Shown here: in pieces, positions 8,345 to 16,560 of the stretch | How positions within the stretch are numbered: the stretch's first letter is position 1 | Layout of the letters: each line of letters opens with the position of its first letter | Assembly: GCF_010500895.1 (NCBI RefSeq) | Contig: NZ_JAAAWO010000005.1 | Location: 1-64,000 of the forward strand | Direction: 5' to 3' | DNA from: Alteromonas genovensis | GTDB lineage: Bacteria; Pseudomonadota; Gammaproteobacteria; Enterobacterales; Alteromonadaceae | Length of the DNA stretch: 64,000 nt | Made by a program: the position numbers and the translations under genes | The notes under the pieces: model-generated | Database searches by the model: none | What the model was told of the DNA's origin: nothing | The model's input: the letters and a program-made list of their open reading frames with translations, nothing else

Positions 8345-8899
8345 TTAGTCGTTAATTAAGGCTTCTACATCTGCCACAAAACTTGCATCTGTTGGCTTTG
8401 TAGAGCTTGGGTAGTGCGTTATCTTAGTGCCCGTTTTATCAATGAGGTACTTATTAAAGTTCCACGATGGCGACTTACCTGTGGCTGCTTTTAACATGCG
8501 ATACATTGGGTCTGCATCGTCGCCGCGCACTGACGTGGGTTCAAACATTGGAAATTTCACGCCATAGGTTAGCTCGCAAAGTTCCGCCGTTTTGCCTTCG
8601 TCCTTTGCTTCTTGGTTAAAGTCGTGAGATGGAAAGCCTAATACCACAAAGTCATCTTCTTTATATTCGCTGTATAGGGCTTCTAGTCCTTCAAATTGAG
8701 GCGTGAAGCCACAATAGCTTGCTGTGTTAACAACAAGAACGGCCTTGCCGGCATACTCATCGCATAAATTAACGGTTTCTTGAGAATTCAGTTTACGCTT
8801 CATAAACTTTAATACACTAGGACATTCGTTTGCCATCACTGGCTGGAAAAGCAAAGCAGCTATGGTGACAACACCTGCGGTAATTCCTTTCAATTTCAT
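8345..8899 (-). CDS. Exported glutathione-peroxidase-like protein
   Basis: A 184-residue thioredoxin-fold peroxidase of the GPX family with a signal peptide ending near MANE, so it is probably periplasmic. The peroxidatic motif NTASYCGFTPQ keeps the catalytic Cys, and the WNFNKYLID block supplies the Trp and Asn of the usual tetrad. The middle motif, normally FPCNQFGxQEP, reads FPSHDFNQE: the resolving Cys is Ser and the tetrad Gln is Asp. It may therefore use external thiols or have altered activity. The ATG at 8899 (AGGG 8 nt upstream) gives the signal peptide; eight further codons upstream remain open. It diverges from the S9 peptidase gene. Confidence 0.82.
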   Translation of the reverse strand: MKLKGITAGVVTIAALLFQPVMANECPSVLKFMKRKLNSQETVNLCDEYAGKAVLVVNTASYCGFTPQFEGLEALYSEYKEDDFVVLGFPSHDFNQEAKDEGKTAELCELTYGVKFPMFEPTSVRGDDADPMYRMLKAATGKSPSWNFNKYLIDKTGTKITHYPSSTKPTDASFVADVEALIND

Positions 8900-9110
8900 T
8901 GTTCGTACCCTCTGACATAACATGTGGACTTGGTTTTTTTAAAGCGCTATTGGCAAAATAAAACGCTACTTGCGAAGTTATACGGTTATGGTTTGTAAAA
9001 AGGAACATTAATAACCGTGTTTGTTATGCGTTTGTTGCACTAACGCTAACGATGAGTGTTGACTACATGAATGTAGCTTTGCGTATAATGCCAGTGGGTT
9101 TCACATAACA

Positions 9111-11609
9111 ATGATGAAAAAAATGAAAAAATATAAAGCATTGCTTATCGCCGCCAGCGTAACGGTTGCACTAGGTGGCTGTGTAAGCACTAACGATAAG
9201 AAAGTCACAAATACAGTAACACCATCAAATAATATTCAGTCGATGGTTACGCCACAAACGGCAGAGGTGTCTGCAGCTAGTGAGGGTGAAATTACTCTAG
9301 AAAGAATTATGTCCGACCCGCAGTGGATAGGTGCATTGCCCACTAATATGGGCTGGTCGGTTGATGGCAGCGCCATTGTTTTTGAGCGTGAAAAACAAAA
9401 TAGTACACTCACCGATGTATTTGCTGTTAAGGCGAGTACCCTCAAAAACGAAGCGAAAGTCCCATTGGCCGACATGCATAAGTATCGGTTTGATGAGAGG
9501 GTAGTGAGAGATGATGGCGTTGTTGCTTACACGTTTGAAGATAGTGTGTACGTGCAATTTACCAATGGCAACACGGTGCAGCTTACCCGCGGTGGAAATG
9601 CACTGTCTACTCTCACGTTTATGACCGATGGGCGCTTAATGGCGCTTAGCGGCAACAAGTTTATTGCTATCGACCTAACCAATGGCGTAAGAGAAGAGTT
9701 AGTAAGCTGGGTATTCGATGAAAAGCCAGAGCCAGTGAAGCCAGCAAAAGACTATATTGCCGAAGAGCAGCAATCTCTCATTGAGTACATTAAGTTACAA
9801 AGACAAATAAGCGAAGAGCGTGATAGCGCCAGTGCACAACTTGCGGCTGCCAACAAAGGGGTTGCACCTGAAGCGTTTTATTTCGATAAATCACATCGCC
9901 TAGCTGGCATTAGCGTATCACCTGCTGGAAATTATGCCGTAGTGGCAACCACTGAAAGCAAGCCGACCCGTGATGATAGCGACATCATGCCGCATTATAT
10001 TCAAGAAGACAGCCGTATTGCGGCGAAATCAGTAAGACAACGTGTAGCCGATGCCGAGCCTGTAAACCACGAACTGTGGCTTCTCAATTTGTCTACCGGT
10101 GAAAAACAAGCGTTAAATTATTTTGACTTACCTGGATATAACGACGACGTATTGGCCAATGTCAAAACTGAAAATGCAAAGGCAAATGGTGAAACCTACG
10201 AAGTAAACAGGTTGCCTCGCCCAATAACGCTATTGCAAAGCTGGTACTGGACCAAGCCATCTATACGCTGGCACAAAAACGGCAACGCAGTGGCGGTTAT
10301 GTTAGAAGCGTGGGACAACAAAGACAGATGGATTGCCACCGTCGATTTAGACAGCAAAACCCTAGAAAACCAACACCGCCTTCATGATGACGCATGGGTA
10401 AACTATCGCTTTAACTCGTTCGATTGGCTAAATAATAGTGAGACGTTGTACTTCCAATCCGAGCATACAGGCTATTCGCACCTATATTTACAAACACCTG
10501 GCGAAGCGCCCGTTGCGCTTACTAGCGGCAACTATATTGTTGATGACCTTACGTTAACTGCTGATGATCAATACATTTACTACAAAGCAAACAGCGAACA
10601 CCCAGGTATTTATGAAATTTACCGTGTAAATACGCAAACAAAAGCCATTGACACCCTAACCGATCTTAACGGCATCACCGATTACACGCTCAGTCCAGAT
10701 GATGCTACATTGCTTTTAAGTCACAGTAAGGTAAATCAGCCAGCTGAACTATACGTGAAACCGTCTGCTAGCCAACAAAAGGCACAACAAATCACGTCTA
10801 GCACTAGCGACGATTTTGCCTCGCTACCGTGGGCTGTGCCGAAAATTGTTGCCATTGAATCGTCACATACCGACGCGCCAATTTATGCTCGTGTTTACCT
10901 GCCTGAAGGGTACGACAGCACAAAGAAAAACAAAGCGGTTGTGTTTAATCATGGCGCGGGCTATTTACAAAATGCCCACATGGGGTGGTCGGGCTATTTC
11001 CGCGAGTACATGTTCCATAGCATGCTTGTGCAACAAGGTTATGTAGTACTAGATATGGATTACCGTGCTTCTGCTGGGTATGGCAGAGATTGGCGAACGG
11101 CTATTTATCGTCAAATGGGTACGCCAGAGGTACAGGATTTACGCGATGGCATCAACTATTTAGTGGAAAATGCTAACGTAGACAGAGAGCGCATCGGCAC
11201 CTATGGTGGTTCGTATGGTGGGTTTTTAACCTTTATGTCTATGTTCACAGCGCCAGATTTATTTGCTGCTGGTGCCGCATTAAGACCGGTTACCGATTGG
11301 GCACATTATAATACGCCGTATACGGCTAACATCCTCAATACGCCTGATGTAGATCCTATTGCCTACGAGCGCAGTTCACCTATTTATTTTGCACAAGGGT
11401 TAGAAAAACCGCTGCTGATAAACGCGCCAATGGTTGATGATAACGTCTTTTTCCATGATACCGTGCGTTTGGTACAACGGTTAATTGAACTAGAAAAAGA
11501 AGACTTTGAGACGGCAATATACCCTGTAGAGCCACACGGCTTCGTTCAGCCAAGTTCATGGTTAGATGAATATCGTAGGATCTATAAGTTATTTGAAGAA
11601 AACCTGTAA
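9111..11609 (+). CDS. S9 family prolyl-oligopeptidase-type lipoprotein peptidase
   Basis: An 832-residue dipeptidyl-peptidase-like serine hydrolase. The signal peptide ends in the lipobox ALGGC, so it is likely anchored in a membrane and faces the periplasm or outside. Residues about 50-560 form the beta-propeller region, and the C-terminal alpha/beta-hydrolase domain shows the nucleophile in GGSYGG (S701), the acid in VDDNVFF (D776) and the histidine in EPHGF (H809). Family members release dipeptides or cleave after proline in small peptides; the specificity here is unknown. Two terminators follow. A marine heterotroph would use it in peptide scavenging (inference). Confidence 0.9.
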   Translation: MMKKMKKYKALLIAASVTVALGGCVSTNDKKVTNTVTPSNNIQSMVTPQTAEVSAASEGEITLERIMSDPQWIGALPTNMGWSVDGSAIVFEREKQNSTLTDVFAVKASTLKNEAKVPLADMHKYRFDERVVRDDGVVAYTFEDSVYVQFTNGNTVQLTRGGNALSTLTFMTDGRLMALSGNKFIAIDLTNGVREELVSWVFDEKPEPVKPAKDYIAEEQQSLIEYIKLQRQISEERDSASAQLAAANKGVAPEAFYFDKSHRLAGISVSPAGNYAVVATTESKPTRDDSDIMPHYIQEDSRIAAKSVRQRVADAEPVNHELWLLNLSTGEKQALNYFDLPGYNDDVLANVKTENAKANGETYEVNRLPRPITLLQSWYWTKPSIRWHKNGNAVAVMLEAWDNKDRWIATVDLDSKTLENQHRLHDDAWVNYRFNSFDWLNNSETLYFQSEHTGYSHLYLQTPGEAPVALTSGNYIVDDLTLTADDQYIYYKANSEHPGIYEIYRVNTQTKAIDTLTDLNGITDYTLSPDDATLLLSHSKVNQPAELYVKPSASQQKAQQITSSTSDDFASLPWAVPKIVAIESSHTDAPIYARVYLPEGYDSTKKNKAVVFNHGAGYLQNAHMGWSGYFREYMFHSMLVQQGYVVLDMDYRASAGYGRDWRTAIYRQMGTPEVQDLRDGINYLVENANVDRERIGTYGGSYGGFLTFMSMFTAPDLFAAGAALRPVTDWAHYNTPYTANILNTPDVDPIAYERSSPIYFAQGLEKPLLINAPMVDDNVFFHDTVRLVQRLIELEKEDFETAIYPVEPHGFVQPSSWLDEYRRIYKLFEENL

Positions 11610-11628
11610 TCGTATTTAACGTTCATAA

Positions 11629-11656
11629 AAAAGCCCATCATGTGTTGGGCTTTCTT
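11629..11656 (+). terminator. Intrinsic terminator of the S9 peptidase gene
   Basis: AAAAGCCC and GGGCTTTC pair across an ATCATGTGTT loop about 20 bases after the stop, with a short T-rich tail. Confidence 0.7.
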
Positions 11657-11688
11657 GGAGCTATTACAAATATCGTTCTACTTGTACA

Positions 11689-11722
11689 AAAGGGGCTCGT
11701 AATAATGAGCTCTTTTTTATGA
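11689..11722 (+). terminator. Second terminator-like hairpin
   Basis: GGGCTC pairs with GAGCTC (one G-U) around GTAATAAT, followed by TTTTTTAT. It may back up the terminator at 11629. Confidence 0.55.
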
Positions 11723-11775
11723 GCCATTTTTGTGAGCGGGTTTTATTTCGGGCAGTCCATTTATATCGATATACC

Positions 11776-11979
11776 CTATTTCAACACAAAAACTTGCTCC
11801 ACAGGTATTGCAAAATATGCCGCAATTCTTAACGCGATGACCACCGATGGAGTGAAGCGTCCAGTTTCAACAGTACTAATGGTTTTTCGAGATACGCCAA
11901 TAGCGTCGGCGAGCTCTTGCTGAGAAATCTTATGCTGTAATCTAAGCTTGTGTATATGGTTATCTAAATCTTCATTCAT
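11776..11979 (-). CDS. XRE-family HTH transcriptional regulator (small)
   Basis: A 67-residue Cro/CI-type DNA-binding protein made almost wholly of one HTH domain: LRLQHKISQQELADAIGVSR then KTISTVETGRFTPSVVIALR, with the recognition helix near residues 30-40. It resembles the short YozG-like regulators. The ATG at 11979 overlaps the last 8 bases of the upstream membrane-protein gene, so the two are translationally coupled, and GGAA lies 6-7 nt before it. It probably regulates its own pair; the target is not visible. Confidence 0.82.
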   Translation of the reverse strand: MNEDLDNHIHKLRLQHKISQQELADAIGVSRKTISTVETGRFTPSVVIALRIAAYFAIPVEQVFVLK

Positions 11980-12499
11980 CAATCACTTCCTCGCCACGCT
12001 CCTCATCAAAATGCTCTTCTTCACGGTGCTCTTCCTCACGAAGGTTCCATAAAATCAACGCACCGTGGGTGGCCACAGCCAAGCCAAGCAACATCTGAAT
12101 TGCATCTCTCAGTCCAAAGGGAGCAATAAGTTCAACAAACCACCTATTGTCACCGCTATAAGCAAGAAAAATTGCGCCAACTACCATAATGTGACACGTA
12201 GCGCGAAGGCTAGCTGAACTAACGTGATCCACATACTCATCGTTAAATTTAAGCGTCCAATAGCCCATGCGCGTTATGTGTTTTGCAAATTTCATCGACT
12301 TTACTGACAACACTATGCAATAAATAACGCTTGCGAATAGAGTTAAATCTAAAATCCAATTAACAACTGAATCAGTGCCAGTAACTATTTCTGACCACAA
12401 TTGGGCGAACAGAAAAACCGCTATAACAACACTGATTTTTCCCGTAATAGTTAAATATTCATGTTCCGTTTCTGGTAATACTGTTATTGATTTTGCCAT
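11972..12499 (-). CDS. Four-helix membrane protein coupled to an HTH regulator
   Basis: A 175-residue protein with four predicted transmembrane helices (near 20-38, 47-68, 100-118 and 130-150) and a strongly acidic, His/Glu-rich C-terminal tail (EEEHREEEHFDEERGEE). The ATG at 12499 is preferred: AGGA is 8 nt upstream of it but only 2 nt from the ATG at 12505. The coding end overlaps the HTH gene. Pairs of a small multi-pass membrane protein and a YozG-type regulator are common in bacteria, with no settled function. I do not recognise this family with certainty. Confidence 0.7.
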   Translation of the reverse strand: MAKSITVLPETEHEYLTITGKISVVIAVFLFAQLWSEIVTGTDSVVNWILDLTLFASVIYCIVLSVKSMKFAKHITRMGYWTLKFNDEYVDHVSSASLRATCHIMVVGAIFLAYSGDNRWFVELIAPFGLRDAIQMLLGLAVATHGALILWNLREEEHREEEHFDEERGEEVIDE

Positions 12500-12904
12500 T
12501 TTCATAATCCTTTTTTGAACGACGAACTTTTTATATGCGACGAACGTTTTATTTGCGATAAAGGTGACGTTGCTTACACACTACTGTAAATGCTACGGGT
12601 GATACCTAAACGCACCAAATGTAACCTCTAGGTATCAATGATGCCCAAAGGTTACATAAAGGCAATCTTTTTTTTCACTGATTAGGTCAATCAGCTTTAA
12701 TTTTGAGCCAAAAAATACTGCAAGTACGTGGTTTATAATCGGCGTAAAACGTAAATTAGGAAAACGTGGGGTAGGAGACGAAGGAGGTTAAAAAGTGAGT
12801 AAATCAGGAAACGCCCGCATATTTAAGCAAACAGCGGGCGAGCAGTTGTAGTCAACAAAGCGAGGCTATAAGAAGCGAAGCTTTTAAAGGAAATCTATAA
12901 AAGG
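12500..12904. other. Intergenic region with a small ORF
   Basis: The gap between the membrane-protein gene and rhombosortase contains a TATAAT hexamer at 12733-12738 with no convincing -35, and an 18-codon frame at 12795-12851 behind a perfect Shine-Dalgarno. Otherwise nothing recognisable. Confidence 0.5.
12795..12851 (+). CDS. Candidate 18-residue peptide with perfect Shine-Dalgarno
   Basis: GTG at 12795, stop TAG at 12849-12851, peptide MSKSGNARIFKQTAGEQL if GTG is read as Met. AAGGAGGT at 12781-12788 sits 6 nt ahead, an unusually complete match to the 16S anti-SD. The coding stretch contains a hairpin GCCCGC/GCGGGC (12813-12839). It may be a small basic protein or a leader peptide; the only gene nearby downstream (rhombosortase) is on the other strand, so leader function is not supported. 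Confidence 0.35.
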   Translation: MSKSGNARIFKQTAGEQL

Positions 12905-13489
12905 CTATGCACGCTTTGCAGTAGTTATCATGAGTAGAAATATAATCAATCCGCCTACTGCGCCAAACATATGGGCGTCAACGGCTACTTTTGCATCAAT
13001 AAGCTCAGCAACCTGTGAGCTACTGCCATTATATTGTTCGTAGCCCACTTTAATGGCAATGCCTACAAGTAATAGCCACCCAGATGTCATTTTTTCTTTG
13101 ATATCCATACAGGCGCCCCACACAAACAAACCGTGCAACGCACCAGATAAACCCGCATACCAAATCAGGTTTTCTGAAAAGAAATAGAGACCTGCGCTGG
13201 TGGCTATACAGCACCATATGAACACTTTTAAAAATCGAGCTGGCAGGTAGTGCTCGCCATGTAGGGCCCACAGTAGAATTAGCCCCACGATATTAAGCAA
13301 TAAATGATACCCATTGGTATGCACAAAATTACCCGTGATCAAGCGCCACGTATCTAGCCCTTGTATGGCGTAACGGTCGTAGGCAAGCCATTCGCTAGCT
13401 TGCGGTTCAAAGAAAAAGGCAATCAAAGCGCAGAGCGCTATTATTAAAGGGCCTGCACTGTACTTAAACGAAAACGGCAGTGAAATCAT
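12905..13489 (-). CDS. rrtA: Rhombosortase (rhomboid-type intramembrane serine protease)
   Basis: A 194-residue membrane protein with six predicted helices. The Ser-His dyad of the rhombosortase branch of rhomboids is clear: GLSGALHG (S115) and DAHMFGAVGG (H173), with the conserved HTNGYHLLLN loop near 57-66. Rhombosortases cleave the GlyGly-CTERM sorting tail of exported proteins, often proteases. No protein in this window ends in a GlyGly-CTERM motif, so its clients lie elsewhere. The start at 13489 has only a weak ribosome binding site. Confidence 0.85.
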   Translation of the reverse strand: MISLPFSFKYSAGPLIIALCALIAFFFEPQASEWLAYDRYAIQGLDTWRLITGNFVHTNGYHLLLNIVGLILLWALHGEHYLPARFLKVFIWCCIATSAGLYFFSENLIWYAGLSGALHGLFVWGACMDIKEKMTSGWLLLVGIAIKVGYEQYNGSSSQVAELIDAKVAVDAHMFGAVGGLIIFLLMITTAKRA

Positions 13490-13605
13490 CAGCGTTAGTT
13501 ATTTTTTTATTTTGAATTTGCTCGCTATGATACAGAAAATTACCCTACGGGTGAAAATAGATATGCGCCCGATACCATAAAAATGTCGACAGAGAAGGAA
13601 AGATA

Positions 13606-14370
13606 ATGTCCTTAGTTTTAACTTCGCAAAGTAACCATACTCTTACCATTACTATAAACAGACCGGATAAAAAGAACGCATTAACCCGAGAAATGTATCA
13701 GCAAATGGCTGATGCGCTTCTAAGTATAAAAAATGATGGCGTAACAAAAGCCGTTGTAATTAAAGGAAGCGGCGACTGTTTTACCGCGGGTAACGATATC
13801 AACGATTTTGCCGCACAAAAAGAAGGAGCTCAGGTACCCGAAACGGCGGCGTTCATGCGTTCACTCATGACCTGTCCTGTGCCCGTTATTGCTCAAGTGC
13901 ATGGGTTAGCAGTAGGAATAGGTACCACGTTGCTATTACATTGTGATTTTGTTTATGCCACACAAGACAGCCGATTTGTTCTCCCTTTCATCAATTTAGG
14001 GCTTGTTCCTGAATATGCATCAAGTTATCTTTTACCCAAAGTGGCGGGACACGTTAAAGCTGCTCAGTGGTTGATGCTAGGCGAACCATTCACAGCCGAT
14101 GACGCATATCAGTTTGGCATGCTCACTGAGGTGGTGTCGTCACAAACCATCGATGATGCAGTTTCAGCAACCGTTCAAAAATTGATAAGTAAACCCAGCT
14201 TTGCCTTATTGCAGACAAAAGCGCTACTCAAAGGTGAGGCAGATTATGTCAATCAGCAAATGAATGCAGAATTTGATATTTTTCTAGAAGCGCTGCGTAC
14301 CCCTGCTGCACAAGAAGCGTTTGATGCGTTCTTGAAAAAGCGTCCTATTAACCCAGAGAAATTTAAATAA
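13606..14370 (+). CDS. Enoyl-CoA hydratase/isomerase (crotonase) family protein
   Basis: A 254-residue crotonase-fold protein. The oxyanion-hole segments are seen as GDCFTAGNDINDF and VHGLAVGIGTTLLLHCDF, followed by FINLGLVPEYASSYLLPK. The usual second glutamate at the hydratase position is in the LVPEY segment. It acts on acyl-CoA thioesters in the cytoplasm, perhaps as an enoyl-CoA hydratase or isomerase; substrate chain length is unknown. AAGGA precedes the ATG. It is followed after 14 bases by the gamma-glutamyltransferase gene, so the two are co-transcribed. Confidence 0.85.
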   Translation: MSLVLTSQSNHTLTITINRPDKKNALTREMYQQMADALLSIKNDGVTKAVVIKGSGDCFTAGNDINDFAAQKEGAQVPETAAFMRSLMTCPVPVIAQVHGLAVGIGTTLLLHCDFVYATQDSRFVLPFINLGLVPEYASSYLLPKVAGHVKAAQWLMLGEPFTADDAYQFGMLTEVVSSQTIDDAVSATVQKLISKPSFALLQTKALLKGEADYVNQQMNAEFDIFLEALRTPAAQEAFDAFLKKRPINPEKFK

Positions 14371-14384
14371 GAGGAAACACGATT

Positions 14385-16142
14385 TTGAGGTTCAGTTCTT
14401 TGTTAAGCACTTCAGTATTGGCTTTTGCATTAACCGGCAGTTTACTTTCCAATGTGTACGGTAAACAGGCTCGAGAAGTCGGCGAGCCCGAAGCGGCCAC
14501 TGGGTATGTTGAAAAGAAAGCCTTTGAGGCCGACGAATACATGGTGGTTGCTGCTAACCCCTATGCATCATGGGCGGGAAAGAACGTCATTGAAAAAGGC
14601 GGTAGTGCAATAGACGCCGCAATAGCCATTCAATCTATGCTTACTTTGGTAGAACCTCAATCTTCAGGCATCGGTGGCGGTGCGTTCATTCTTTACTGGG
14701 ATAACAAAAACAAAGTTCTGCACACTTTTGATGGCAGAGAGTCTGCGCCTAAAGCAGTCAACTCGCATTGGTTTATCAAGAGCAACAAGCCAATGCGTTG
14801 GATTGATGCTGTAGTTGGTGGTAAGTCGGTGGGCGTGCCAGGCGCTGTAAAAGCCCTTGAATTAGCCCATGCTGAGTTTGGCACGCTACCGTGGAATACT
14901 TTGTTCGACGACGCTATTAATACGGCCAAAAACGGCTTTAAAGTGTCACCCCGTTTAGCCAAGTTGGTTGCGTTAGACTATCACCCAGGCCTAAAAAAGT
15001 TTCCTTCTAGCTCTACCTACTTTTTCCCGGCAGGTATGCCGTTAAAAGAAGGAACGACCAAGAAAAATAGAAAACTAGCCAAAACCCTAAAAGGCATTGC
15101 CGACAATGGCAGTGATTATTTGCTCAAAGGGGAATTGGCACAGGAAATTGTTGATGCAGTAAACTCTGCAGAAATAAACCCTGGAAGTATGTCCCTTGAA
15201 GACTTAGAAACTTATGAAGCCATCAAGCGTAATGCAGTGTGTGGTAACTATCACGAAAAACGCATTTGCGGCATGCCGCCACCAAGTTCAGGTGGCGTCA
15301 ATGTGTTTCAAATCTTAAAGATGCTTGAAGATAAAAACATTGGTGCTTATTCACCAGACTCGGCAGAGTTCGCTCACTTATACACTCAAGCAAGTGCACT
15401 TTCCTATGCCGATAGAGAGAAGTACATAGCAGACAGTGACTTCACTAATTTGCCATTTGCAGCCATGATCAATACAGCCTACTTACAGCGCAGAGCCCAG
15501 GGCATCAACGTTGATGAAAAGTGGCACCGAGCGAGAGCAGGCAACCCTTACGCTGGCACCGAAATAGCCATGGGCACATCGATGGAGTTACCTAATACGT
15601 CTCATGTTTCTATTGTCGATAAAGAAGGAAATGCGGTTTCTATGACAACCAGCATCGAATTCATGTTTGGCTCAGGCATTATGGTAGGTGGTTTCTTACT
15701 TAATAATCAGTTGACTGACTTTTCTTTCTCGCCAACAAAAAATCGTTTTCCTGTTCCTAATCGCGTTGAGCCTGGTAAACGTCCACGTAGTGCTATGAGC
15801 CCAACCATGGTGTTTGATGAAGAAGGTGAGTTAGAAGTGGTAGTAGGCTCACCAGGTGGCTCAAGAATTGTAAGCTATGTTGCTCAAACGCTGATTGGCA
15901 TGATTGATTATGGTCTTAACATTCAAGAGGCGATAAACCTGCCTAAGATCACCAACAGAAACGACTATACTGCGTTAGAAAAGGGTACGCCTATTGCTGC
16001 ACTAGAGGAGCCGCTTAAAGCGCTTGGTCATAATGTTAAGGTTATCGATCTAAACAGTGGGTTACATGGTATTCAATTTAAATCTGGAAAGTTAATTGGC
16101 GGCGCAGACCCTCGAAGAGAAGGTATTGCTGTCGGTAAATAA
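14385..16142 (+). CDS. ggt: Gamma-glutamyltransferase (periplasmic)
   Basis: A 585-residue Ntn-hydrolase precursor. A signal peptide covers about residues 1-26. The autoprocessing and nucleophile threonine is T405 in PNTSHVSIVD, and the small-subunit binding motif is seen as VVGSPGGSRI. The large-subunit opening AIAIQSMLTLVEPQSSGIGGGAF is typical. It hydrolyses or transfers the gamma-glutamyl group of glutathione and other gamma-glutamyl compounds in the periplasm. Start is TTG at 14385 with GAGGA 9 nt upstream. It follows the crotonase gene closely, and a 41-residue membrane peptide gene follows it. Confidence 0.92.
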   Translation: MRFSSLLSTSVLAFALTGSLLSNVYGKQAREVGEPEAATGYVEKKAFEADEYMVVAANPYASWAGKNVIEKGGSAIDAAIAIQSMLTLVEPQSSGIGGGAFILYWDNKNKVLHTFDGRESAPKAVNSHWFIKSNKPMRWIDAVVGGKSVGVPGAVKALELAHAEFGTLPWNTLFDDAINTAKNGFKVSPRLAKLVALDYHPGLKKFPSSSTYFFPAGMPLKEGTTKKNRKLAKTLKGIADNGSDYLLKGELAQEIVDAVNSAEINPGSMSLEDLETYEAIKRNAVCGNYHEKRICGMPPPSSGGVNVFQILKMLEDKNIGAYSPDSAEFAHLYTQASALSYADREKYIADSDFTNLPFAAMINTAYLQRRAQGINVDEKWHRARAGNPYAGTEIAMGTSMELPNTSHVSIVDKEGNAVSMTTSIEFMFGSGIMVGGFLLNNQLTDFSFSPTKNRFPVPNRVEPGKRPRSAMSPTMVFDEEGELEVVVGSPGGSRIVSYVAQTLIGMIDYGLNIQEAINLPKITNRNDYTALEKGTPIAALEEPLKALGHNVKVIDLNSGLHGIQFKSGKLIGGADPRREGIAVGK

Positions 16143-16203
16143 TTGCTAAGCGCTTGTGCAAACTAGCAAAGAGCAACATCGATAGAAGAAAGGGAAACGA
16201 AAC

Positions 16204-16329
16204 ATGGATTTTTTGCTGAACGTGTTAATTTGGGTTGGTGTTGTTATTTTTGCGCTATTTTTTATTGGCTTTATGGCAGCGGTAAAGTTAAACAAGCGCC
16301 AAGACAGCAACAGCGATGATAAGCCATAA
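16204..16329 (+). CDS. Single-pass membrane small protein
   Basis: A 41-residue frame: MDFLLNVLIWVGVVIFALFF then IGFMAAVKLNKRQDSNSDDK and a final P. It has one transmembrane helix (about 5-27) and a charged cytoplasmic tail, consistent with the positive-inside rule. AAGGGA precedes the ATG. It lies 61 bases after ggt on the same strand and may be in that operon. Too short for a family call, but the signals and composition favour a real gene. Confidence 0.6.
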   Translation: MDFLLNVLIWVGVVIFALFFIGFMAAVKLNKRQDSNSDDKP

Positions 16330-16367
16330 GCGTTGTTAACCTATAAAGCCTGAATGGCTATTACATA

Positions 16368-16474
16368 GTTAAAGACCGTTATTCGGTTAACGACTGTTAT
16401 ACGGTAAACGGCTGTATAGGGGTTAACGTCTGTATGCGGTTAACGGCTGTTATACGGTTAAAGACTTCGTAAAA
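16368..16474. repeat. 17-18-bp degenerate tandem repeat (six units)
   Basis: Units of about GTTAACGGCTGTTATACG begin at 16368, 16386, 16404, 16422, 16439 and 16457. They differ by one to five bases, and one unit is 17 bp. The array fills the space between the small membrane protein gene and the cdd terminator. Confidence 0.9.
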
Positions 16475-16475
16475 C

Positions 16476-16511
16476 AAAACAGCCCAAGGTGTGAACGCCT
16501 TGGGCTGTTTT
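16476..16511 (-). terminator. Strong terminator of cdd
   Basis: A 14-bp perfect stem AAAACAGCCCAAGG/CCTTGGGCTGTTTT with loop TGTGAACG. It lies about 50 bases beyond the cdd stop on the minus strand and may also stop plus-strand transcription from ggt. Confidence 0.9.
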
Positions 16512-16560
16512 GTGTAAGCGCTTTGTTCAAGAGCTTTATCTTTGCGTTTGTGACGCAATA

